A stretch of 64,000 nucleotides of DNA from Pectobacterium polonicum (GTDB taxonomy: Bacteria > Pseudomonadota > Gammaproteobacteria > Enterobacterales > Enterobacteriaceae): the NCBI RefSeq assembly GCF_005497185.1, contig NZ_RJTN01000014.1, forward strand, positions 57,947 to 121,946, written 5' to 3'. Shown piece by piece: positions 36,667-45,982 of this stretch. A model generated the notes under the pieces. It had not been told where the DNA came from and ran no database searches. It saw only the letters and a list, made by a program, of their open reading frames with translations. Numbering within the stretch: position 1 is the stretch's first letter; each line of letters opens with the position of its first letter. The position numbers and the translations under genes were made by a program.

Positions 36667-37434
36667 ATGAACAAGGCAAAACCTCTTCAGTTTGATTTCA
36701 GTGGGAAAACCGTTTGGGTAACCGGTGCGGCGAGCGGCATTGGCGAAAGCATTGCCCGCCAGTTTGTCGCGCTGGGCGCGAACGTGATCGGATTCGATCG
36801 CGCATTCCGACATGATGATCATCCGTTTAGCTGCGTGACGCTGGATATCAGCGAACCGGACAGCGTGGCGGCGGTGTGTCGCCAGCAGTTGGCAGAAACG
36901 GGACTTGACGTTCTGGTCAACGCCGCCGGGATTCTGCGTCTGGGTGATATCGATGCGCTGAGCGTGGACGACTGGCACCAGTGCATTAACGTCAATGCCT
37001 CCGGCGCGTTTTATCTGCTGAACGCACTGGTGCCGCATTTCAAGCAGCAGCGCCGCGGTGCGATTGTTTGCGTCGGCTCCAATGCCGCACATGTCCCTCG
37101 TATGCAGATGGCGGCGTACTGTGCCTCGAAAGCGGCGCTCACCAGCCTGTCTCACTGTGCGGGTCTGGAGTTAGCGCCTTACGGCGTGCGCTGCAATCTG
37201 GTATCGCCTGGTTCGACGGATACGCCGATGCAGCGCGGTATGTGGCACAGCGCGGATGCCGAGCAGCGCACTATCGCGGGCTTTCCTGACCAGTACAAGC
37301 TGGGGATTCCGCTGGGTAAGATTGCTCAGCCGGAAGAGATCGCCAATACCGTGGTTTTTCTGGCTTCCGATCTGGCCAGCCACATCACCATGCAGGACGT
37401 GGTGGTGGACGGCGGGGCAACGCTGACGGCCTGA
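36667..37434 (+). CDS. entA: 2,3-dihydro-2,3-dihydroxybenzoate dehydrogenase
   Basis: A 255-residue short-chain dehydrogenase that oxidises 2,3-dihydro-DHB to DHB with NAD. It has the Rossmann motif VTGAASGIGESIARQF near residue 20, NAAGI near 90, and the catalytic tyrosine and lysine in AAYCASKAALTSL near 143-155. The ATG at 36667 has AGGGAAC at a good distance; ATG 36664 is also possible. It begins 8 bases after the first NRPS gene and sits between two NRPS genes, an arrangement shared with the amonabactin cluster (amoF-amoA-amoG). With entC, entB and entE it completes DHB synthesis and activation. Confidence 0.93.
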   Translation: MNKAKPLQFDFSGKTVWVTGAASGIGESIARQFVALGANVIGFDRAFRHDDHPFSCVTLDISEPDSVAAVCRQQLAETGLDVLVNAAGILRLGDIDALSVDDWHQCINVNASGAFYLLNALVPHFKQQRRGAIVCVGSNAAHVPRMQMAAYCASKAALTSLSHCAGLELAPYGVRCNLVSPGSTDTPMQRGMWHSADAEQRTIAGFPDQYKLGIPLGKIAQPEEIANTVVFLASDLASHITMQDVVVDGGATLTA

Positions 37435-37456
37435 TTTGCGAAGAGAGTGACAAGTC

Positions 37457-40400
37457 ATGAAAGATATCGTAACGCTGTTAAAGCAGTTGGAACGGCAGGG
37501 TGTTCGTCTGGCGTTAAATGTACAAGGGCAGTTGGTTTCTCAGTCCAATAAAGACGCGATCACGGCAGAGATTGGGCGCACGATTAAGGAAAATAAGGAC
37601 GCCATTGTGCGCTGCCTGACGGCGCAGCAGGCGTTTGAACGCCCCATCACGCCGCAGAATGCGACGTCCGGCCCGCTGTCATCATCGCAAAGCGGGCTGT
37701 GGTTTATCGAGCAGTACGAAGAGCAATCACACCTCTACAATATGCCGGTCTATTTTCGGCTAACCGGCACGCTGGATGTGGCTGCGCTGGAGTTTGCCTT
37801 TGACGCGCTGGCGCAGCGCCATGCCAGCTTGCGCACCCGTTTTGTGGTCAATGAACAAGGCAAGGGTGAACAGCGTATCGATGCCTATCAACCGTTTGTG
37901 ATACAGCATGATGACTTCTCACTGTTGCCGGAAGCCGAGCGGGAAGGGCGTTTGCAGCAGCAGGTGAAAGCGGAAATCAGCCGTCCGTTCGATCTCACGG
38001 CGGGCGATCTCACCCGCGTGCGGCTGGTGAAGATGAGCGAACGGGTGCATGTTCTGATGATCACCCAGCACCATATTATTTCCGATGGCTGGTCGGTGAA
38101 GAATATGTTTGCGGACTTCAAACCGGCCTTTTTGGCCTGTCAGAACCGCCAACCTTATCCCGTCGAAGCGACCCAACTTAACTATATCGACTACGCACAC
38201 TGGTTTAATTCCGACTCGTTTCTGGATTACCACAATGAATTCAAACCGTTCTGGGTTGAGCGTCTGACGGGGATTCCCGAAGTGCACAGCCTGCCGCTGG
38301 ATAAACCACGTCCGGCGCACCAGAACAGCGGCGGTGAGGTGATCTTCTCCGCGATCGGCAACGATCTGTGGGATAAATTCAAACGCCTGTGCCAGCGCTA
38401 TAACACGTCTAATTTCATTGGCCTGCATGCGGTGTTCTCCCTGATGCTGGCGCGCATCAGCGGCGAGAAAGATATCGTGATTGGTTCACCGCTGGCCTAC
38501 CGCGAGCGGCCGGATATCGAAGATGTCGTCGGCTTCTTCGTTAACACCATCGTGCTGCGCACCCAGTTGCAGGACAGCCAGAGTTTCGTCGATTACCTGC
38601 AATACTGCCGCGAGCAGGATCTGTCGGCTTTCGATCATCAACTTTACCGTTTTGAAGCATTAAGCGAGGCGATCGGCTCCGATCGCACCACCGCGATCAA
38701 CCCGATCTTCCAGGTGATGCTGGTTTATCAGGCCAAAGTCGATTTCAACGATCTGATCCCCGGTTGTGATGCGGCGGAAGAAACCTCGCCCGTGCTGCCT
38801 GCCAAGACCGATATTTCGGTCAAGGTGACGGAGCTGATGGGCGAGGTGCGGCTGGACTGGCTGTTTGCCACCGCGCTGTTTGAGCGCCAGACGATTCAGT
38901 ATTACGCCGACCGCTTTATCCGGCTGATTGAAGCCGTCGTTGAGGCCCCCGAAACCGACGTCTGGCACCTGCCGCTGATGGAAGCGGAGCAGTTTGCTGC
39001 CGTGCTGGCGGAAACACAGCAGTTACCGCGTAGCTATCCGCAGCCACAGCTGACGGTAACCGACGTGATTGAAGCCATCGCACAGCGCGATCCCCAGCAG
39101 CTGGCGATAGCCTTTGACGGCGAACAGCGTACGGATACGCTGACGTACGCTGAACTGAACAGGCAGGCGAATCAGCTGGCACATTGGCTGCACCGTCAGG
39201 GGCTGGGCGAACAGTCGCTGGTTGGCGTGCTGGCGAAACGCGATCGCTATTTTGTCATTGCGCTGCTGGCCGTCTGGAAAGCGGGTGCTGCCTATGTGCC
39301 GCTAGATCCCGATTATCCGCCGGAGCGGCTACGCCACATCATTACCGATGCCAATCTTTCCGTCATTCTCGGTGGTGATGGGCAGCAGCTGGCGCAGTGG
39401 TCAGCCGAACAGTGTATCGATCTGACCGATCCTACGGTTGTCGCGCAGTGGCACGATCTGCCGGGCGATGAAGCGCCAGCCATTCCGCGCCATGCACAGC
39501 AGCTGGCGCAGGTGATCTACACCTCGGGATCGACCGGTTTGCCGAAGGGCGTGATGATCGAACACGGTTCGCTGATCAATCTGCTGGACGATCATCGCGA
39601 TCGCATCGCGTTCACGCCGCAAAGCACCATGTTTAACTGCATGTCGCTCTCGTTTGACGCCGGTAACATGACGACGCTGCTGCCGCTGAGCAGTGGTGGC
39701 ACGCTGGCGTTTGGCGAACCCAACGATCGGGCGATTGTACAGGCCGAACAGGCGGGCGCGACGCATCTGATCTTGCCAACGGCGCTGATGTCGATTCTCG
39801 ATCCACAGCAGGTTAATGGCATTCAGGCGATTGGCATGGGCGGAGAAGCCTGCCCGAACGCGGTGGTGGAAAACTGGGCCGATAAGGTCGCGCTGTACAA
39901 CATGTACGGGCCGACGGAGTGTACCGTCACGGCGTTGAGTACCCGTCTGCGCAAAGGCCAGCCTGTCACTATCGGTAAACCGCTTACTCATATTCAGGCG
40001 CTGATTCTGGATGCGGCTGGGCAACTGTGTCCGGCGGGCGTACCGGGAGAGCTTTGTCTTGCGGGGCTTGGGCTGGCGCGTGGCTACCTCAACCAGCCAC
40101 AAATGACTGCCAGCCGCTTTGAACACATCACGCTGAATGACGTGAATAATGCTGAACACGGCACGGCGACGCTGCGCATTTATCGCACGGGCGACAAGGC
40201 CAGACTGCTGAACAACGGCGACTATGAATACTGTGGCCGTATTGATGAGCAGATCAAGCTGCGCGGCTACCGCATTGAACCGGGTGAGATCGAGGCACAG
40301 CTGGCGACAGTATGCCCGTCGCTGAAGCAGGTTAAAGTTATTGTGGCGCAGGTGGGGAACCGTCCGGCGCTGGTCGCCTATGGCACGGTGAAAGCCGGTA

Positions 40401-43400
40401 GCAGCACGCCGGAACCCGCGGCCGTGCTGATTGATGTCGCAAAGCATCTGCCCGAATACATGGTGCCGTTCCGACTGATTCTGCTAGAAGACATGCCGCT
40501 GACGCCAAACGGCAAACTGGATACGAAACAGCTGCCGCCGGTGCTGGAAGCCAGCGAGGGCGACGGTGAAGCCGATAATCCGCTGGAAGCCGATGTGCTG
40601 GCGATTTGGCGCAGCGTGATGAATACGCCGCTGGGCGTTGAGGATGATTTCTTCCGCTTAGGCGGTGATTCCATTCTCAGTATCCAACTGACCACCCGCC
40701 TGCGTAGCGCGGGCTATGTCTGCACGGTGAAGGACGTTTTCGAAGCGAAGAGCGTGCGGCGTTTGTGCCGCGTGCTGGCGCAGAATAACCGTGACACAGG
40801 TATTGTCGCGGAGCAGGGCACGCTGGAAGGCGAATTCGCGCTGCTGCCGATTCAGCGCTGGTTTATGGAACAGCCTCTGGCACGTCCAGAACACTGGAAT
40901 CAGGCGGCGATGATCCAACTGCCGGACGTGGATACCGAACGACTTACCACGCTGTTGCAGGCGTTGATGGCGCAGCATGACGCGCTGCGTCTGGCCTGTG
41001 ATGCCGACGGGCAACGTTATCTGACGGAGGTGCCTTGCCCTGTGGTGTCGACGCTGGATTATCGCCAGCTTGGCGATGACGGCCTGCAACAGGCGTTTAC
41101 CGCGTTGCAGAGTGAATTCGATCCCGCGCAGGGAAGAACGATGGAGTGTGCGCTGGTGCGGCACCATCCGCAGGCGGACACGGCTGTATTCCTTGCTTTC
41201 CACCATCTGGTGATTGACGCCGTGTCCTGGCGCATTCTGGTTGACGATCTGGAGCGGCTGTACCTCGGTGAAGCGCTGGCGCCGAAAACGTCGAGCTATC
41301 GCCAGTGGGGTATGGCGCTGCATAAGTACGCTACACAGCATGCGGAACAGCTGACGTACTGGCTGGCGCAGGAGGACGGCGTGGATCATGCAGCGCTGCT
41401 GGCGGCGAAAGATCCGCAGGACCAGGCCAGCGCTGCGATTCTGACGCTGGATGCCAAAACCACGGGCCAGCTGGTAAGCGAGGCGAATCGTGCCTTTAAC
41501 ACCGAAGTCAGTGATTTGCTGCTGGCGGCGCTGACCCGCACGTTAAACGATCTTGGCTGGGGCGACAAAGCACGCATCATGCTGGAAGGGCACGGCCGCG
41601 AAGCGATTGAGCCGACGCTGGATGTCAGCCGCACGGTGGGGTGGTTTACCAGCACCTATACGGTGTGCCTGCAAGATAAACCTGACTGGGCTTCCCTGAT
41701 TCAGTCCAGTAAGGAACAGCTGCGTCAGGTGCCGGATAAAGGCGTTGGGTTTAACCCGCTGCGCTACCACCATCCGCAGGGCAGTGCGTTAACGCTGTCG
41801 CCGATTGTGTTCAACTATCTCGGGCTGTCGGTTCAGGCGGCTGGCACATGGCGTCCGGTGGACGTCGCGCCGGGCTGCTGTGTGTCTCCAGAGAACAAAC
41901 CGGCGGAGGTTATCAGTCTCCACGGCGGTATTGCAGGCGGGCAGTTAACGCTGCGTCAGGTCGGCTGCCTCAATCAGCGCGACAGCGAACGCCTGATGGC
42001 ACGACTGACGGAGAATCTGCGGGCGCTGACGGCAGCCTGTCTGGCACAGTTGTACCACGGCACGGCCTTTACCCCCAGCGATTTCCCGGCGGTTGCGCTG
42101 AGCCAGACGCAACTTGATAGCCTGTCACAGCGTTATGACATCGACACCTTGTTGCCGCTGTCATCGCTCCAGCAGTCGATGTTGTATCACCGTCTGCGCT
42201 GTCCACAGGATGATGCTTACCATCTGCAAACGCCGATTCGCTATGCGCAGGCGCTGGATGTGGAAGGTTATCGTCAGGCCTGGCAGCGTCAGATTCAGCG
42301 TTTCCCAGCGCTGCGTGCCGCACTGGAAAGCGAATGTGCCAGCGTGCAGGTGATTGTGAAGCAGGCAGACCTGCCTTTCTACTATCAGGATGTGGCGCTG
42401 GACGCCGATCCACTGGCGGCCATCGAGCGCTATCGCCAGCAGGATTTACGTTCAGGGTTTGACTTGTCGCAGCCGCCTCTGTTGCGCATTGCCTGTTTCC
42501 GTTTGGGTGAGCAGGACTACCGGGTGCTCCTGAGCTGTCACCATAGCGTGATTGATGGCTGGAGCGGGCCACAGCTACTGGGCGCGGTACACCGCGACTA
42601 TCTTCTGCTGATGCGCGGTGAAACATTTATGCACGGCGAAACATCCGCGATTCAGTCGGATCGTGCTTATGTGGATCATGCGCTGCATGCCGTGGCGCAG
42701 CAGCCTGCCGTCGATGCCTTCTGGCAGCAGCGTCAGCCGCTGCTGGCGCAGACGAACGATGTGGCGATGCTGTTTGCAGCGACGGGGAAACGCGCCGATC
42801 TCAGCCAGCATCTGACGCAGGTTGAACCGCAGGTCACCGGTGTGAGCCTGAACGAGCAGGATCAGGCCGCACTCATTGCCTTTGCCCGTGAGGTGGGTGT
42901 CACCCACAGTATTATTGCGCAATATGCCTGGCATCGGCTGCTGGCGCGCTCGACCGGCGATGCGGTCAGTATTGTCGGCAACGTGCTGTCGGGCAGGGAA
43001 AGTCCGGTGGAAGATGTAGCGAGCAGCGTGGGTCTGTACATCAACAGCCTGCCGCTGGCGCTGAGCTGGCAGCAGCCGGTGTCGCTGCAACAGCATCTGG
43101 TGCAGTTGCAGAATGAGCTGATGGCGATGAACCAGCATGCTACGCAGTCGCTGATTGCGCTGACGGCTGGACGCCCGCGTCTGTTCAACAGCCTGTTTAT
43201 TTATGAAAACTATCCTGGCGCGAAAGCGGAGCAGGGCCAACGCGCTGACGATCCGCATCGGTTATCTCCCGAATTTTCAGCCTCCTATGAAAAAGTCGAG
43301 ATGCCGCTGAATCTGGTAGTACGTGAGCAGGCGGGCTGCATGCTGTTGCGCTTCGAGTTTGATGCCGATGTGCTGGACAGTGCGCAGGCGCGTCGGGTGC

Positions 43401-43792
43401 TGATGCGCTGGCATGATGAGGTGGTGGCGCTGGTGAATAGTGCGCCGCAGCAGCCAGCCGAGATCGTTGGACATCATAAGGTGACCGATGCGGCGATGAG
43501 GCAGGCTGTCACGCCGGATAGCCGTGCAGGCTCGCCTGATACGCCGTCAGCCCAGTCGCTGCTGCGCGTGTGGGCGCAGACGCTGCATCTCAGTGAATCC
43601 GGCCTCTGGTCGCAGACGCTGTGTGAAAGCGGTGTCGATTCACTCCAGCGCATCGCGCTGGCACAGGCATTAAGCCGTGCGTTAGCGCAGCCAGTGAGTG
43701 TGGCGTTATTACAACGCTATCCATCGGCGCAGGCGCTGAGCGGATATCTGGCACAGTCGAAAGTTACCGCCAATGAGGAAACGCTGTCATGA
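37457..43792 (+). CDS. Siderophore NRPS, docking-C-A-T-E-C-T (AmoG-like)
   Basis: A 2111-residue synthetase. Residues 1-55 resemble a TubC-type docking domain (LLKQLERQGVRLALN). Then follow a condensation domain (active site HHIISDG at 205-211), an adenylation domain (YTSGSTGLPKG near 687), a carrier domain with GGDS near 1069, and an epimerisation domain (HHLVIDAVSW near 1248, EGHGRE, VGWFTS, FNYLG). A second condensation domain (HHSVIDGWS near 1694) and a terminal carrier domain (ESGVDSL near 2061) complete it. The pocket reads D, A, M, I, G, G, M, V, T, which I cannot assign; in amonabactin this position is D-Phe or D-Trp. The last carrier has no adenylation domain in cis and no thioesterase follows. 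It overlaps the next gene by ATGA. Confidence 0.88.
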   Translation: MKDIVTLLKQLERQGVRLALNVQGQLVSQSNKDAITAEIGRTIKENKDAIVRCLTAQQAFERPITPQNATSGPLSSSQSGLWFIEQYEEQSHLYNMPVYFRLTGTLDVAALEFAFDALAQRHASLRTRFVVNEQGKGEQRIDAYQPFVIQHDDFSLLPEAEREGRLQQQVKAEISRPFDLTAGDLTRVRLVKMSERVHVLMITQHHIISDGWSVKNMFADFKPAFLACQNRQPYPVEATQLNYIDYAHWFNSDSFLDYHNEFKPFWVERLTGIPEVHSLPLDKPRPAHQNSGGEVIFSAIGNDLWDKFKRLCQRYNTSNFIGLHAVFSLMLARISGEKDIVIGSPLAYRERPDIEDVVGFFVNTIVLRTQLQDSQSFVDYLQYCREQDLSAFDHQLYRFEALSEAIGSDRTTAINPIFQVMLVYQAKVDFNDLIPGCDAAEETSPVLPAKTDISVKVTELMGEVRLDWLFATALFERQTIQYYADRFIRLIEAVVEAPETDVWHLPLMEAEQFAAVLAETQQLPRSYPQPQLTVTDVIEAIAQRDPQQLAIAFDGEQRTDTLTYAELNRQANQLAHWLHRQGLGEQSLVGVLAKRDRYFVIALLAVWKAGAAYVPLDPDYPPERLRHIITDANLSVILGGDGQQLAQWSAEQCIDLTDPTVVAQWHDLPGDEAPAIPRHAQQLAQVIYTSGSTGLPKGVMIEHGSLINLLDDHRDRIAFTPQSTMFNCMSLSFDAGNMTTLLPLSSGGTLAFGEPNDRAIVQAEQAGATHLILPTALMSILDPQQVNGIQAIGMGGEACPNAVVENWADKVALYNMYGPTECTVTALSTRLRKGQPVTIGKPLTHIQALILDAAGQLCPAGVPGELCLAGLGLARGYLNQPQMTASRFEHITLNDVNNAEHGTATLRIYRTGDKARLLNNGDYEYCGRIDEQIKLRGYRIEPGEIEAQLATVCPSLKQVKVIVAQVGNRPALVAYGTVKAGSSTPEPAAVLIDVAKHLPEYMVPFRLILLEDMPLTPNGKLDTKQLPPVLEASEGDGEADNPLEADVLAIWRSVMNTPLGVEDDFFRLGGDSILSIQLTTRLRSAGYVCTVKDVFEAKSVRRLCRVLAQNNRDTGIVAEQGTLEGEFALLPIQRWFMEQPLARPEHWNQAAMIQLPDVDTERLTTLLQALMAQHDALRLACDADGQRYLTEVPCPVVSTLDYRQLGDDGLQQAFTALQSEFDPAQGRTMECALVRHHPQADTAVFLAFHHLVIDAVSWRILVDDLERLYLGEALAPKTSSYRQWGMALHKYATQHAEQLTYWLAQEDGVDHAALLAAKDPQDQASAAILTLDAKTTGQLVSEANRAFNTEVSDLLLAALTRTLNDLGWGDKARIMLEGHGREAIEPTLDVSRTVGWFTSTYTVCLQDKPDWASLIQSSKEQLRQVPDKGVGFNPLRYHHPQGSALTLSPIVFNYLGLSVQAAGTWRPVDVAPGCCVSPENKPAEVISLHGGIAGGQLTLRQVGCLNQRDSERLMARLTENLRALTAACLAQLYHGTAFTPSDFPAVALSQTQLDSLSQRYDIDTLLPLSSLQQSMLYHRLRCPQDDAYHLQTPIRYAQALDVEGYRQAWQRQIQRFPALRAALESECASVQVIVKQADLPFYYQDVALDADPLAAIERYRQQDLRSGFDLSQPPLLRIACFRLGEQDYRVLLSCHHSVIDGWSGPQLLGAVHRDYLLLMRGETFMHGETSAIQSDRAYVDHALHAVAQQPAVDAFWQQRQPLLAQTNDVAMLFAATGKRADLSQHLTQVEPQVTGVSLNEQDQAALIAFAREVGVTHSIIAQYAWHRLLARSTGDAVSIVGNVLSGRESPVEDVASSVGLYINSLPLALSWQQPVSLQQHLVQLQNELMAMNQHATQSLIALTAGRPRLFNSLFIYENYPGAKAEQGQRADDPHRLSPEFSASYEKVEMPLNLVVREQAGCMLLRFEFDADVLDSAQARRVLMRWHDEVVALVNSAPQQPAEIVGHHKVTDAAMRQAVTPDSRAGSPDTPSAQSLLRVWAQTLHLSESGLWSQTLCESGVDSLQRIALAQALSRALAQPVSVALLQRYPSAQALSGYLAQSKVTANEETLS

Positions 43793-45903
43793 CAGGGAAC
43801 GATGAGATAAGCGGGAACCCGCTGGCGGATATCCAACAGCCCACGGCCTTCGGGCAGCGGGTGGGAGCCGCGCACGGTGAGCAGCGCCACAGCAGTGAGC
43901 TTCCCCGGCAGTATTCCGCATCGCTGGTAGGGGCGGCGTGGAGCTGGCTGCTGTACAAATACAGCGGTGAAGAACAGGTGTGCGCGGCGCTGGTGACGAG
44001 CGATCGGCCAAACAACGTAAGGCCGCTGATCGCGCACTTCCAACTGCGTGATCGTCCAGTCAGTGAGTGGATCGCCGAGGTGGGAACGTCGTGCGATCCG
44101 CAGCCTGAGCCAGAGACTCTGGTTTCAGAAACCCTGCATGCGCTGTTTAGCAGCCTGTTGATCGTGGGGGAAATTGCATCGTTACCCGCGTTGGTACAGA
44201 AAGTGGTGCAAAACGTGGCGTTGATCGTGCAGGTTCAGAACGATCGATTAATTCTGACGGCACCTGACGGACAGCTCGACAACCGGCAGCTACAGCGTAT
44301 TGCCTGCGACCTAACGCAATTGCTCGATGGCCTGCTGGCACAGCGCTGGGAACGGCTGGCGCAGATTCGCCTCAGCCCACAGGTCGCGCCGCTACCGCAC
44401 AAGACACCGACGCACGCGCTGCACGATGAACTGCTGGCGCGCCTTGCTCAGGAAGCGCGTCGGGATTGCGTGGCGATTCGTTTTCAGGAACGCGGGATTC
44501 GCTATCGGGAACTGCTGCAACGCGTGGCGTTGATTCAACAGGCGCTGGCTGCGCAGGGTGTCACTGCCGGTCAGCGCGTGGGGCTGCACCTTAGCCGCCA
44601 GCCTGACACCGTAGCGGCGCTGCTGGCCTGCCTGTTTTCTCAGGTGACGTTTGTGCCGCTGGAGCCGGATTTCCCAGGGGAGCGGCTACAGGCGATTCAG
44701 CAGGAAGCGGCGCTGGCAGCGGTTTTGCAGGACGGCAATACCCACGGCACGCTGGCGTTTGGCTGCCCGATACTGAATCTCTGCGATTTACCGTATGCGA
44801 CCAGTGATTCCACGGCGAACGTACAGCTGGCGCGGGCCGGTGGACCGGAAACGGCGGCTTACATGATGTTTACCTCCGGTTCGACGGGGAAACCAAAAGG
44901 CGTTGTGATTGGTCAGCGGGCGCTGCAAACCTTTATTCATGCCAGCGTAGAGCGGCTGGCGTTAACGGATAAAGCCAACTGGCTGCTGATTACCACGCTG
45001 GCGTTTGATATCTCCATGCTGGAAGTGTTTGCGCCGCTGTGGGTCGGTGGCGTGCAGCACCTGACCACGCACGAGGAATACAAAGATCCGCAGGCGGTCG
45101 CGGCGTATTTGCAGGCTCGGCCGGAAATCAACGTATTGCAGGCTACGCCCGCGTTTTGGCGCATGATGTTCAAAGCGGGCTGGCAGGGTAAACCCGATCT
45201 GGTCGCGCTGTGCGGCGGTGAAGCGCTGGATCTGCGACTGGCGCAGCGTCTGGTTAGCGGTTGCAGGACGCTGTGGAATTGCTATGGGCCAACCGAAGCG
45301 ACAATCTGGTCGCAGATGGCGGAGATCGACGGGGCCGCGTTGGAGAACCAGCACACGGTCGCGCTGGGCAATACGCTGGCGGGCTATCAGCATCTGGTGA
45401 TCGATGACGATCGCCATCCGTTAGAAGAAGGGATGGTCGGCGAACTGTGCATTCTCGGTGAAGCGCTGAGTAGCGGATACTGGCATCGTGACGATCTGAC
45501 GCAGGATCGTTTTATTCAGCAGGTGGAATCCGGGCAGCGAATGTATCGCACCGGCGATAAAGTCCGGCTGCTGGCGGACGATCGTTATCAGTATCTTGGT
45601 CGCTTCGACGATCAGGTAAAATTACGGGGATTTCGCATCGAATTAGGAGAAATCGAGGCGCAATTGAAACGGATCGAACAGGTGCAGGATGCAGCCGTCA
45701 AACTTCAGGGTGAAGGAGATGACGCGGTGCTGGTCGGCTACGTTGAATATAAACCCGGCTCGGAGATGACCAAACTGGCGCTGCGCAAACAGCTGCATCA
45801 GTTCTTACCGGCTTACATGGTGCCTGGGCGCATTGTGGTGCTCGACAAGCTTCCCAAAACCGGCAGCGGCAAGGTCGATCGCAAACGCCTGACCGAAGTC
45901 TGA
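43789..45903 (+). CDS. Stand-alone adenylation protein, predicted glycine, with half C domain (AmoH-like)
   Basis: A 704-residue protein. Residues about 45-195 resemble only the C-terminal lobe of a condensation domain (AAWSWLLYKYSGEEQVCAA, then TSDRP) and have no HHxxxDG site. Residues about 205-700 are a full adenylation domain with MFTSGSTGKPKG near 359, the pocket motif LAFDISMLEV near 403, CYGPTEATIW near 500, YRTGDKVRL near 585 and the catalytic lysine in KTGSGKVDRK near the end. The pocket residues D, I, L, Q, L, G, C, I, W match the glycine pattern (DILQLG-IW) closely. No carrier domain follows, so it probably loads the orphan terminal carrier of the preceding synthetase in trans (inference). 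Last gene of the operon. Confidence 0.87.
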   Translation: MTGNDEISGNPLADIQQPTAFGQRVGAAHGEQRHSSELPRQYSASLVGAAWSWLLYKYSGEEQVCAALVTSDRPNNVRPLIAHFQLRDRPVSEWIAEVGTSCDPQPEPETLVSETLHALFSSLLIVGEIASLPALVQKVVQNVALIVQVQNDRLILTAPDGQLDNRQLQRIACDLTQLLDGLLAQRWERLAQIRLSPQVAPLPHKTPTHALHDELLARLAQEARRDCVAIRFQERGIRYRELLQRVALIQQALAAQGVTAGQRVGLHLSRQPDTVAALLACLFSQVTFVPLEPDFPGERLQAIQQEAALAAVLQDGNTHGTLAFGCPILNLCDLPYATSDSTANVQLARAGGPETAAYMMFTSGSTGKPKGVVIGQRALQTFIHASVERLALTDKANWLLITTLAFDISMLEVFAPLWVGGVQHLTTHEEYKDPQAVAAYLQARPEINVLQATPAFWRMMFKAGWQGKPDLVALCGGEALDLRLAQRLVSGCRTLWNCYGPTEATIWSQMAEIDGAALENQHTVALGNTLAGYQHLVIDDDRHPLEEGMVGELCILGEALSSGYWHRDDLTQDRFIQQVESGQRMYRTGDKVRLLADDRYQYLGRFDDQVKLRGFRIELGEIEAQLKRIEQVQDAAVKLQGEGDDAVLVGYVEYKPGSEMTKLALRKQLHQFLPAYMVPGRIVVLDKLPKTGSGKVDRKRLTEV

Positions 45904-45904
45904 A

Positions 45905-45939
45905 AGTCACAAAGGGCAGCGTTGCTGCCCTTTGTGACT
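45905..45939 (+). terminator. Long perfect hairpin ending the siderophore operon
   Basis: A 16-base-pair perfect inverted repeat (AGTCACAAAGGGCAGC and its complement, with a three-base loop) lies two bases after the NRPS stop codon. It has no T-run, but sits between convergent operons and may stop both transcripts. A smaller hairpin, GTGGCAAT / ATTGCCAC at 45955-45975, lies next to it on the side of the outer-membrane channel gene. Confidence 0.65.
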
Positions 45940-45982
45940 GCGTAAAGCGTGGCGGTGGCAATGCGTGATTGCCACGCGGCTA

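Noticed and set aside
29814..45903. Enterobactin or chrysobactin as the product
   Set aside because: Enterobactin needs a Ser-activating C-A-T-TE protein, and chrysobactin a Lys plus Ser assembly with a thioesterase. Here there are three adenylation domains, an epimerase, a glycine-type pocket and no thioesterase.
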